Source: Bradyrhizobium manausense
GTDB taxonomy: Bacteria; Pseudomonadota; Alphaproteobacteria; Rhizobiales; Xanthobacteraceae
Direction: 5' to 3'
Assembly: GCF_018129685.1 (NCBI RefSeq)
Contig: NZ_JAFCLG010000009.1
Coordinates: 124,001-188,000 of the forward strand
DNA: 64,000 nucleotides
Every line of letters begins with the position of its first letter. Within the stretch, counting starts at the first letter, position 1. Shown here piece by piece: positions 8,462-15,953 of this stretch. Position numbers and translations under genes: made by a program. The notes below the pieces were generated by a model that was given only the letters and a program-made list of their open reading frames with translations, did not search any database and had not been told where the DNA came from.

Positions 8462-9295
8462 ATGAATCTGCTCGATCCACAAGGGCCGGTGGCTGCCGCC
8501 AACAGCACCATCCTGGTCGATTCCGTCTTCATCATGCTTGCGATCGTGGTCCCGACCATCGTCGCGATCCTGGCGTTCGCTTTCTGGTTTCGCGCCTCCA
8601 ATTCGAGGGCGCGCTTCCAGCCCGACTTCGTCCATTCGGGGCGGATCGAGATCGTGGTGTGGTCGATCCCCGCGCTGACCGTGATCCTGCTTGGCGGGGT
8701 CGCCTGGATCGGCGCGCACCAGCTCGATCCCGCAGCGCCCGTGCCGGGTACCGGAAGCCCGGTGCGGATCCAGGCCGTCTCGCTCGACTGGAAATGGCTC
8801 TTCATTTATCCGGATCAACGTATCGCCACCGTCAACACGTTGACGGTGCCGGCCGGCGCCGAGCTGAATTTTCAGCTGACGTCGTCGAGCGTGATGAACA
8901 CGTTCTTCATCCCGCAGCTCGGCAGCATGATCTACACCATGAACGGCATGGTCACCAAGCTGAACCTGCGCGCCGACAACGAGGGCAAGCTTCAGGGCAT
9001 GTCGGCGCATTTCTCCGGCGACGGCTTTCCCGACATGCTGTTCGATGTCGTTGTGATCTCACCGCTCTCGTTTCCGGATTGGGTGGCGAGCACGGCGAAG
9101 ACCAACGCCGTGCTCAACGAGGAGAGCTACAAGAAGCTGATGCAGCAGGGCATCGAGAAGAGCAGATTGACTTTCCGCCTCGATGATCCCCGCCTGTTCG
9201 ATCTGATCGCGACCCAGCACATTCCTCCAGGCCCCGGCCCGGAGTTGATGTCGGACGCCAGCCGGACGCACAGTGGAGGCGATCATGCTCGGTAA
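8462..9295 (+). CDS. cyoA: Cytochrome o ubiquinol oxidase subunit II
   Basis: A 277-residue subunit II with two N-terminal membrane helices and a cupredoxin-like periplasmic domain. The domain contains IPQLGSMIYTMNGM and SAHFSGDGFPDM, characteristic of quinol (bo3) rather than cytochrome c oxidases; the CuA cysteines are absent, as expected. It begins at ATG 8462 with MNLLDPQGP, but no clear ribosome-binding site precedes it. No signal peptide or lipobox cysteine is encoded in this frame, whereas family members are usually lipoproteins. A GGGGGA-TTG leader in another frame ends at TGA overlapping this ATG (see findings). It overlaps cyoB by 11 bases. Confidence 0.92.
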   Translation: MNLLDPQGPVAAANSTILVDSVFIMLAIVVPTIVAILAFAFWFRASNSRARFQPDFVHSGRIEIVVWSIPALTVILLGGVAWIGAHQLDPAAPVPGTGSPVRIQAVSLDWKWLFIYPDQRIATVNTLTVPAGAELNFQLTSSSVMNTFFIPQLGSMIYTMNGMVTKLNLRADNEGKLQGMSAHFSGDGFPDMLFDVVVISPLSFPDWVASTAKTNAVLNEESYKKLMQQGIEKSRLTFRLDDPRLFDLIATQHIPPGPGPELMSDASRTHSGGDHAR

Positions 9296-11285
9296 GCTCG
9301 ATTGGTCGGCCATCCCGTTCGGCCAGCCAATTCCCCTGATCGCCGGCGGCGTGGTGCTGGTCGGGGTCCTCGCCGTACTGATGTGGGTCGTGGTGAAAGG
9401 GCATCTGCCCTATCTTTGGCACGAATGGATCACCAGCGTCGATCACAAGCGCATCGGCGTCATGTACATCCTGCTGGCCTCGGTGATGCTGCTGCGCGGT
9501 GGCAGCGACGCCATCATGATGCGAATCCAGCAGGCGATCGCCTTTCAGTCGCAGGGCTATCTGCCGCCGGAGCACTACAACCAGATCTTCTCCGCGCACG
9601 GCACCATCATGATCTTCTTCGTGGCGATGCCGTTCGTGATCGGGCTGATGAATCTGGTGGTGCCGTTGCAGCTCGGCGTGCGCGACGTCGCCTTCCCGAC
9701 GCTGAACTCGGTCGGCTTCTGGCTGACGGCGACCGGCGCGCTGCTGGTCAATCTCTCGCTCGTGGTCGGCGAGTTCGCCCGCACCGGCTGGCTCGCCTTT
9801 CCGCCGCTGTCGGAATTGTCCTATTCGCCCGGGGTCGGCGTCGATTACTACGCCTGGTCGCTCCAGATCTCCGGCGTCGGAACGCTGGTCGCGGGCATCA
9901 ATCTCGTCACGACGGTGCTGAAGCTGCGCACCAAGGGCATGAACTATCTGCGCATGCCGATGTTCTGCTGGACCACGCTGGCGTCGAACCTGCTGATCGT
10001 CGCGGCCTTCCCGATCCTCACCGCGACCCTCGCGATGCTATTGCTCGATCGCTACCTCGGCTTCCACTTCTTCACCAATGAAGCCGGCGGCAACGTGATG
10101 ATGTTCATGAACCTGATCTGGGCCTGGGGCCATCCGGAGGTCTACATCCTGGTGCTGCCGGCATTCGGCATCTTCTCGGAGGTGGTCTCGACCTTCTCCG
10201 GCAAGGCGTTGTTCGGCTATCGCTCGATGGTGCTCGCCACCATGGCGATCTGCGTCATCTCCTTCATGGTCTGGCTGCACCATTTCTTCACGATGGGCGC
10301 GGGGCCCGATGTCAACGCCATCTTCGGTATCGCCAGCATGATCATCGCGGTGCCGACGGGGGTGAAGATCTACAATTGGCTATTCACGATGTATGGCGGC
10401 CGGATCCGCTTCGCGACGCCGATGCTGTGGGCGGTCGGCTTCATGGTCACCTTCATCATCGGCGGCCTGACCGGCGTGCTGGTCGCGGTGCCGCCCGCGG
10501 ATTTCATGCTCCACAACAGCATGTTTCTGGTGGCGCACTTCCACAATGTCATCATCGGCGGCGTGCTGTTCGGCGCCTTCGCCGGCTTCGAATACTGGTT
10601 TCCGAAGGCATTCGGCTTCCGCCTCGACGAGCGCTGGGGCAAGCTGGCGTTCTGGTTTACCTTCTCAGGCTTCTACATCACCTTCGTGCCGCTCTATGTC
10701 GCCGGCATGCTCGGCATGACGCGGCGCATGCAGCATTATGACGTCGCGGAATGGCGGCCGTGGATGATCGTGGCGGCGATTGGCATGGCCGTGCTGTCGA
10801 TCGGCGTCATCTGCCAGATCATGCAGCTCGTCGTCAGCATCCGAAATCGCGAGGCATTGCGCGACCGCACCGGCGACCCCTGGGACGGCCGTTCGCTGGA
10901 ATGGGCGACCTCGTCGCCGCCGCCGGTGTTCAACTTTGCCTTCCACCCCGACGTGCGTGGTGAGGACGCTTATTGGGACATGAAGGTCCACGCCCGGAAG
11001 CAGGCGCTCGAGCATGCTGTGCCCGAATATCACGACATCGAGATGCCCCGGAATTCGCCGACCGGCTTTGTTTGCGCCTTCTTTGCCACCGTCATGGGCT
11101 TTGCGCTGATCTGGCATATCTGGTGGATGGTGATCCTGGGCGCCATTGGCGCGTTCGCGACCTTTGTCGTGTTCGCCTGGCGTGACCACGACGAATACGT
11201 CATTCCGGCCGCGGAGGTCGCGGCGATCGACCGCGTCAATCTCGAGGAACGGCGCAGCCTCGTCAGCATGGCGGGGGCGGTCTGA
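9285..11285 (+). CDS. cyoB: Cytochrome o ubiquinol oxidase subunit I
   Basis: A 666-residue heme-copper oxidase subunit I, the catalytic core that reduces oxygen to water and pumps protons. Visible landmarks are the N-terminal SVDHKRIGVMY, the heme ligand region SAHGTIMIFF, WAWGHPEVYIL (His and Tyr of the CuB site), the HH pair in WLHHFFTMG, and VAHFHNVIIGG near the heme. The ATG at 9285 is preferred because GGAGG lies 5 bases upstream; the GTG at 9273 has no such site. It starts inside the end of cyoA and its TGA overlaps the ATG of cyoC by one base, so translation is coupled. Confidence 0.96.
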   Translation: MLGKLDWSAIPFGQPIPLIAGGVVLVGVLAVLMWVVVKGHLPYLWHEWITSVDHKRIGVMYILLASVMLLRGGSDAIMMRIQQAIAFQSQGYLPPEHYNQIFSAHGTIMIFFVAMPFVIGLMNLVVPLQLGVRDVAFPTLNSVGFWLTATGALLVNLSLVVGEFARTGWLAFPPLSELSYSPGVGVDYYAWSLQISGVGTLVAGINLVTTVLKLRTKGMNYLRMPMFCWTTLASNLLIVAAFPILTATLAMLLLDRYLGFHFFTNEAGGNVMMFMNLIWAWGHPEVYILVLPAFGIFSEVVSTFSGKALFGYRSMVLATMAICVISFMVWLHHFFTMGAGPDVNAIFGIASMIIAVPTGVKIYNWLFTMYGGRIRFATPMLWAVGFMVTFIIGGLTGVLVAVPPADFMLHNSMFLVAHFHNVIIGGVLFGAFAGFEYWFPKAFGFRLDERWGKLAFWFTFSGFYITFVPLYVAGMLGMTRRMQHYDVAEWRPWMIVAAIGMAVLSIGVICQIMQLVVSIRNREALRDRTGDPWDGRSLEWATSSPPPVFNFAFHPDVRGEDAYWDMKVHARKQALEHAVPEYHDIEMPRNSPTGFVCAFFATVMGFALIWHIWWMVILGAIGAFATFVVFAWRDHDEYVIPAAEVAAIDRVNLEERRSLVSMAGAV

Positions 11286-11926
11286 TGTCGATGACCGCAA
11301 CAGCCGGCCACACCCATGCCGATCCCCATCAGATCGGGCGGGTCGTCGAGCACACCGGGCCCGCGCCGAAACGCATCGTGACCGCCTACGGCTTCTGGAT
11401 CTTCCTGATCTCGGACATCGTGATGTTCTCCTGCTTCTTTGCGGCCTATGCGGTGCTGGTCGATCAGACCGCTGGCGGCCCCAAGGGCTCCGAGATTTTC
11501 GACCAGCGCAATGTCGCGATCGAGACGGTCTGCCTGCTGCTGTCGAGCTTCACCTGCGGCATGGCGAGCATCGCGGCCGACGAACACAACCGGTTCTGGT
11601 TCTACCTTGGCATGGCTGTGACCTGCGTGCTCGGTCTGATCTTCCTTGCCGTCGAGTTCCGCGAATTCGCCGATCTCGTCGCGCGCGGCTACGGTCCCTC
11701 GCGCAGCGCGTTCCTCACCTCGTTCTTCTCGCTGGTCGGGTGCCATGGTCTGCATGTCTCCGCCGGCGTCTTGTGGCTCCTCACCATGATGGCCCAGGTC
11801 TTTGCCAAGGGCTTTCGCGCCGATATCCTGCGGCGGATGCGGTGCTTTGCGCTGTTCTGGCATGCGCTCGACATCATCTGGGTCGGGGTGTTCTCCGTGG
11901 TCTACCTGCTTGGGAGTGGCGCATGA
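11285..11926 (+). CDS. cyoC: Cytochrome o ubiquinol oxidase subunit III
   Basis: A 213-residue subunit III with five predicted membrane helices, the bo3-type length. YGFWIFLISDIVMFS at the first helix and SLVGCHGLHVSAG are typical subunit III motifs. The start codon shares one base with the stop of cyoB and the stop overlaps the ATG of cyoD by four bases (ATGA). The subunit stabilises the oxygen-reducing core and carries no cofactor. Confidence 0.95.
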   Translation: MSMTATAGHTHADPHQIGRVVEHTGPAPKRIVTAYGFWIFLISDIVMFSCFFAAYAVLVDQTAGGPKGSEIFDQRNVAIETVCLLLSSFTCGMASIAADEHNRFWFYLGMAVTCVLGLIFLAVEFREFADLVARGYGPSRSAFLTSFFSLVGCHGLHVSAGVLWLLTMMAQVFAKGFRADILRRMRCFALFWHALDIIWVGVFSVVYLLGSGA

Positions 11927-12312
11927 GCGACCGGACAGATGCTCCGATCGAGCACGATCTTGCACCTGGCGAGGAAGCGCAACACACCGTCGGTGAACGG
12001 ATTCTCGGCTACGTCGTCGGCCTTGGTCTCGCGCTGCTTCTCACAGCAACGTCGTTCTTTATCGCCGGCACCAATCTGGTCTGGCAGCCGTCCATTCCGG
12101 TCGCGCTGATCGTCCTCGCGATCGCGCAGATGGGCGTGCATCTGGTGTTCTTCCTGCACATCACGACGGGGGCGGACAACACCAACAACGTGCTGGCGCT
12201 GGCGTTCGGGCTGCTGATCGTCTTCCTGGTGGTCGGCGGCACCGTGTGGATCATGGCGCATCTCAACCAGAACATGCCGCCGATGGATCAGTTCATTCGC
12301 ATGCACAGCTAG
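11923..12312 (+). CDS. cyoD: Cytochrome o ubiquinol oxidase subunit IV
   Basis: A 129-residue subunit IV with three membrane helices. The family motif QMGVHLVFFLHI is visible in the second helix. It overlaps the end of cyoC by four bases (ATGA), so the longer frame from 11146 is a shadow of cyoB/cyoC and the real start is the ATG at 11923. It is the last gene of cyoABCD; no cyoE (heme o synthase) follows here. The next gene is on the other strand after about 316 non-coding bases. Confidence 0.94.
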   Translation: MSDRTDAPIEHDLAPGEEAQHTVGERILGYVVGLGLALLLTATSFFIAGTNLVWQPSIPVALIVLAIAQMGVHLVFFLHITTGADNTNNVLALAFGLLIVFLVVGGTVWIMAHLNQNMPPMDQFIRMHS

Positions 12313-12628
12313 AGCGTGATCCGGAAAAGTGTGCAGCGGTTTTCCGAGAAGACCATGCTCAAACAGCAAACTAAAGCGCGATGACGATTCAACCCGATCT
12401 CATCGCGCTTTGGACCGGCACAAAAAAGAAGAGCCGCTTGTGAGTGACAAGCGGCCCAAGTCTAGGGAGGAAACGCCCGAGCAAAGACCATCCGATGAGG
12501 ATTGTCCGCCAAGGGAACGCACGCGCGAAGCGCTTGCGTGCACATATAGGTGCAGCAACTCCCGTTTCAGTTCAATTCCGGATCATTACTGTCTCCGGCT
12601 ACCACTCACGGCCGCGTGAACCAAATAT
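12313..12628. repeat. Non-coding stretch with three inverted repeats between cyoD and the nuclease gene
   Basis: No gene is supported here. Three hairpins are readable: CGGAAAA/TTTTCCG at 12322-12328 and 12340-12346; a perfect 12-base stem AAAGCGCGATGA/TCATCGCGCTTT at 12373-12384 and 12400-12411; and GCCGCTTGT/ACAAGCGGC at 12433-12441 and 12447-12455. The first two form a block of the kind scattered through Bradyrhizobium genomes (from general knowledge, not searched). None has a T tract, but together they could stop cyo transcription. The remainder to 12628 shows nothing recognisable; a small RNA cannot be excluded. Confidence 0.55.
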
Positions 12629-13417
12629 TCACTTTGGCCGGCGGCAATTGTAGGCCTTGCGGAAGCCCGAGGCCTGCGCGTCGTCTTCCGAGCAGAACCA
12701 GCGATCCGGCTTGGTGGTCGCGGCGTAGCTCGGGCAACCCCTCAAGTGATAGATGCCGATGTTGCCGGTGACGCGCGCGCGCACCGCGAGCTTGCCCTTG
12801 ATCGCGCAGCTCGGCGGCGCGGTCAGCTCCTCCGGAAACAGCACCGCGCGGATTTCTTTGTCGCGGTCGGCGCGGCAGGCGGAGCCAAGCAGGGTGCCGT
12901 CCTTCTTGCCGGTGCGAAATTCTTGCGGTGCAACAAAGCAGCCTTTCCAGATGCCGGCCGAGGCTGTCCTCGCCTCCGCTGCCGCCGGCTTGACGTTGGC
13001 CTTGATGGGCTCGCGCGCGATGGCAAAGCCCAGCTTGAGCAACTGCTCGTTCAACGAGACCTTGTCGCCCTCGACCGTGCAGATCGCACGATGGCGCTTG
13101 CCGAAGTTCTTCTCGGGGCCGACATCGTCACAGCGCACCGGCTTGCCGCCGATCAGCTTGGTGAGCTGGTCGCGGGCCTCGATGCCGCAGGTCCAGGGAT
13201 CGGCGTGGTCGTCGATGCAGACCTGGTCGAGTTCGGGTGCGTCGACACCGTCGAGCCGGTAGGTGACGTCGCCAAGCTGGATCGAATTGGCATCCCGGAC
13301 CATCGCAGCCGCAGTCAGCGCGGCGACGGGGTGGCAGGTCCCCAGAAATCCGGACAGAGCGAGAAATAAAACGAGCGCGAACGCGCGGGTGGCGGCCAAT
13401 GAATTCCTTGGGGACAT
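12629..13417 (-). CDS. Secreted thermonuclease-family protein (SNase-like)
   Basis: A 262-residue protein with an N-terminal signal peptide (about 34 residues, hydrophobic core ALVLFLALSGFLG). A staphylococcal-nuclease-like domain follows: YRLDGVDAPELDQVC, a GIEARDQL segment and KRHRAICTVEG. The classic catalytic Arg/Glu/Arg set is only partly recognisable. The C-terminal 90 residues are cysteine-rich and contain GNIGIYHLRGCPSYA, seen in exported SNase relatives. It is probably periplasmic and cleaves nucleic acids, or is an inactive relative. It is divergent from the GMC oxidoreductase gene and stands alone. Confidence 0.78.
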   Translation of the reverse strand: MSPRNSLAATRAFALVLFLALSGFLGTCHPVAALTAAAMVRDANSIQLGDVTYRLDGVDAPELDQVCIDDHADPWTCGIEARDQLTKLIGGKPVRCDDVGPEKNFGKRHRAICTVEGDKVSLNEQLLKLGFAIAREPIKANVKPAAAEARTASAGIWKGCFVAPQEFRTGKKDGTLLGSACRADRDKEIRAVLFPEELTAPPSCAIKGKLAVRARVTGNIGIYHLRGCPSYAATTKPDRWFCSEDDAQASGFRKAYNCRRPK

Positions 13418-13614
13418 AACTTCTCGCTATCGATTGCTCTTGCCCCCGTTCCTAGCATCCGGACGTCGCGAGACCAATGGTCTGCGCTGTGCGAAGTGCG
13501 ACATTCGCCCGCCAGCCTTTACTCGCCGGCCGGTCTGCCCCTATCGTTCGGGGTGCAGATCAAGCCGGCAAGGCCGAATCGCCCGGGAAGCGGCGAGGGC
13601 AGGAGGAAGACGTT

Positions 13615-15216
13615 TTGACCAAAGACCCCGTGGACGTCCTGATCATCGGCGCCGGCGCATCAGGCGCGGCGGTGGCATGGTCGCTGGCCGAAACCAAGAT
13701 GCACATTCTCTGCCTGGAGCAGGGCGGCTGGATGAACCCCGCGGAATATCCCAGCACGGGCCGCGACTGGGAGGCCAAGTTCTACGGCGAGTGGTCGTCG
13801 AGCCCGAACATCCGCGCCCGGCCCGAGGACTATCCCGTTAACGACGACAATTCGCCGATCAAGGTCGTGAACTATAACGCCGTCGGCGGCTCGACGGTGA
13901 TGTACACCGCGCACTGGCCGCGGCTGCATCCCTCCGATTTCAAGGTGAAGACGCTCGACGGCGTCGCCGACGACTGGCCGATCGATTACGACGCGCTGAC
14001 GCCGTTCTTCGAGGAGAACGACCGCATGATGGGCACGTCGGGCCTGTCCGGCGATCCGCTGTCGCCGCTGACGCATCCGCCGATGCCGCAACAGCCGATG
14101 GGATTGTCCGGTGCCATCATCGGCAAGGCCATGAACAAGCTCGGCTGGCACTGGTGGCCGTCGGATACGACGGTCGCGACCACGGACTATGAGGGCCGCG
14201 CGCGCTGCATCAATCTCGGCCATTGCACGCCGGCCTGCGCGCAAGGCGCGAAGTCCTCGACCGACATCACGTATTGGCCGCATGCGGTTCGCGCCGGTGT
14301 CGAGCTGCGCACGCATTGCCGGGTGCGCGAGATCACCACCGACGAAAACGGCATGGCCACGGGCGTGGTCTACTACGACAAGGACGGCGTCGAGCAGTTC
14401 CAGCCGGCGCATGTCGTCATCATCGCCTGCAACGGCGTCGGCACGCCGCGCCTGCTGCTCAATTCGAAATCCGATCGCTTCCCGAACGGCCTTGCCAACT
14501 CATCGGGCCTGGTTGGCAAGAATTTGATGTTCCACCCCTATGCGCAGATCTACGGCTATGTGAAGGAGCCGACTGACAGCAACCGCGCACCGCCGACCTG
14601 CCTGTGGAGCAAGGAGTGGTACGACACGGACCTCTCGCGCGGCTTCGTGCGCGGCTACGGCGTCCAGTTCGTGCGCGGCGCAGGGCCGGTGTTCGAGGCT
14701 GTGGTCAGCGAGCAGAAGGGTATTCTGCCGTGGGGTGAGGACCATCACCGCGTCTTCCGCAAGCTCAACGGTCATCGTCTCGGGTTCTCCGCGATCTGCG
14801 AGGATCTGCCGGAAGAGCACAACCAGGTCACGCTCGACCCGGTGTTGAAGGACAGCCACGGCATTCCCGCACCGAAGATCGACTACACGATCTCCGAGAA
14901 CAGCCGGAAGATGATGGACCACGCGCTCGCCCGCGGCCGGGAGGTCCTCGAAATGGCGGGCGCGACCGATATCTGCGTCAACTCACCGATCCCCTGGGGC
15001 GGCTGGCATCTGCTGGGCACGGCGCGGATGGGCACCGATCCGAACAAATCCGTCGTCAACGAGTGGGGCCGCGCGCATGACGTGAAAAACCTCTTCATCG
15101 TCGATGGCAGCATTTTCGTCACCTCGGGCGGTGTGAATCCGACCTCCACCATCCAGGCCCTCGCGCTCTACATCGCCGACCAGATGAAGCAGCGCCTCGC
15201 CAATCTGTTCGACTGA
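13615..15216 (+). CDS. GMC-family oxidoreductase (gluconate/choline dehydrogenase-like flavoprotein)
   Basis: A 533-residue FAD enzyme. The dinucleotide-binding motif GAGASGAAVAWSLAE lies at the very N-terminus, GGSTVMYTAHWPR marks the FAD contact loop, and GWHLLGTARMGTD plus the C-terminal GVNPTSTIQALAL hold the GMC_oxred_C region with its catalytic histidine. Translation most likely starts at TTG 13615, 6 bases after an AGGAGGAAG site; the frame upstream to 13477 has no domain content. The next gene, 7 bases on, resembles the small subunit of gluconate 2-dehydrogenase, so this is probably the large subunit of a membrane-linked sugar-acid or alcohol dehydrogenase. No cytochrome subunit gene is present. 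Confidence 0.85.
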   Translation: MTKDPVDVLIIGAGASGAAVAWSLAETKMHILCLEQGGWMNPAEYPSTGRDWEAKFYGEWSSSPNIRARPEDYPVNDDNSPIKVVNYNAVGGSTVMYTAHWPRLHPSDFKVKTLDGVADDWPIDYDALTPFFEENDRMMGTSGLSGDPLSPLTHPPMPQQPMGLSGAIIGKAMNKLGWHWWPSDTTVATTDYEGRARCINLGHCTPACAQGAKSSTDITYWPHAVRAGVELRTHCRVREITTDENGMATGVVYYDKDGVEQFQPAHVVIIACNGVGTPRLLLNSKSDRFPNGLANSSGLVGKNLMFHPYAQIYGYVKEPTDSNRAPPTCLWSKEWYDTDLSRGFVRGYGVQFVRGAGPVFEAVVSEQKGILPWGEDHHRVFRKLNGHRLGFSAICEDLPEEHNQVTLDPVLKDSHGIPAPKIDYTISENSRKMMDHALARGREVLEMAGATDICVNSPIPWGGWHLLGTARMGTDPNKSVVNEWGRAHDVKNLFIVDGSIFVTSGGVNPTSTIQALALYIADQMKQRLANLFD

Positions 15217-15223
15217 GGCCGTC

Positions 15224-15679
15224 ATGTCCGCAGACAATTCGCTTACACGCGCTCAATGCAATGACCTCCGCACCGTCGCGGCGATGATCGTGCCCGCCAG
15301 CGACGAATACAAAGTCCCTGGCGCCGATGATCCCGCCATCCAGGCCGATATCTTGGCGACGCTCGGCCGCGACACCAGATTGGTGGCGGTGGCGCTGGAT
15401 CATCTGGCGCGGCTCGCCGGCCAGCCGCTTGCCGAGCTCGATGCCGAAAGGCGCGACACGGTAGCGCGGGAGTTTCGCAGGAGTGGCGGTGCGGCCGCCG
15501 CAACGCTCACTCGCGTCGTCCTGCAATGCTACTACCGCGACGACCGCGTGCTGCGTTCGCTCGGGCTTGAGCTGCGCGCGCCATTCCCCAAGGGCTACGT
15601 GCTCCCGGATGGCGATTGGTCGCTGCTGGATCCCGTCAAGGCGAGGGGCGGCACGCTGCGGCGGGCGCCGACGATCTAG
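15224..15679 (+). CDS. Small partner of the GMC dehydrogenase (gluconate 2-dehydrogenase subunit 3-like)
   Basis: A 151-residue protein starting 7 bases after the GMC gene. The N-terminal pattern LRTVAAMIVPASDEYKVPGADD and the C-terminal FPKGYVLPDGDWSLLDPV are those of subunit-3-like companions of GMC dehydrogenases. No Tat signal or membrane helix is visible, although family members often carry a twin-arginine leader used to export the complex. Its end marks the border to AT-richer DNA. It probably folds with the flavoprotein; it has no catalytic role of its own. Confidence 0.7.
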   Translation: MSADNSLTRAQCNDLRTVAAMIVPASDEYKVPGADDPAIQADILATLGRDTRLVAVALDHLARLAGQPLAELDAERRDTVAREFRRSGGAAAATLTRVVLQCYYRDDRVLRSLGLELRAPFPKGYVLPDGDWSLLDPVKARGGTLRRAPTI

Positions 15680-15693
15680 GTGCTATAATACCG

Positions 15694-15876
15694 TCAGTAG
15701 ACGTGGCAAACGACGTCCGGGTCAGACTGGGTGCGTTCGTATTCGGGCTTCTGAAGCTGTTCCTCGATGAACTGATCAAAGGCATCGGCACTGATTGCTT
15801 TGTTGTCCCGAGAAGGCGATGCTTGAACTCGCTCCCGAGTCTTGTGGGAACTCTTGCTTATGGTCTTTGGGGACAT
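15694..15876 (-). CDS. Hypothetical 60-residue protein, possible antitoxin-like N-terminal fragment
   Basis: A short minus-strand frame divergent from the deaminase gene, with ATG at 15876 and AAGGCGAG about 5 bases upstream. The first 25 residues are basic and polar. The second half (AFDQFIEEQLQKPEYERTQ) resembles the start of many small HTH antitoxins, where a similar F-EQL-DPE-Y phrase precedes the DNA-binding domain; that domain is missing here. It may be a real small protein, a truncated antitoxin, or chance coding over a regulatory RNA. It shares the AT-richer composition of the deaminase gene. Confidence 0.4.
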   Translation of the reverse strand: MSPKTISKSSHKTRERVQASPSRDNKAISADAFDQFIEEQLQKPEYERTQSDPDVVCHVY

Positions 15877-15953
15877 GGGGCTCGCCTTAAACGCGTTGAA
15901 GACAGCTATATTAACAAACCATTAAAGAGATGTGAATCGGTAGAGCGTGATTT

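Noticed and set aside
12313..12628. Small proteins in the cyoD-nuclease gap
   Set aside because: Frames of 60-95 codons exist but have no ribosome-binding site or conserved feature and cross the hairpins of a dispersed repeat.
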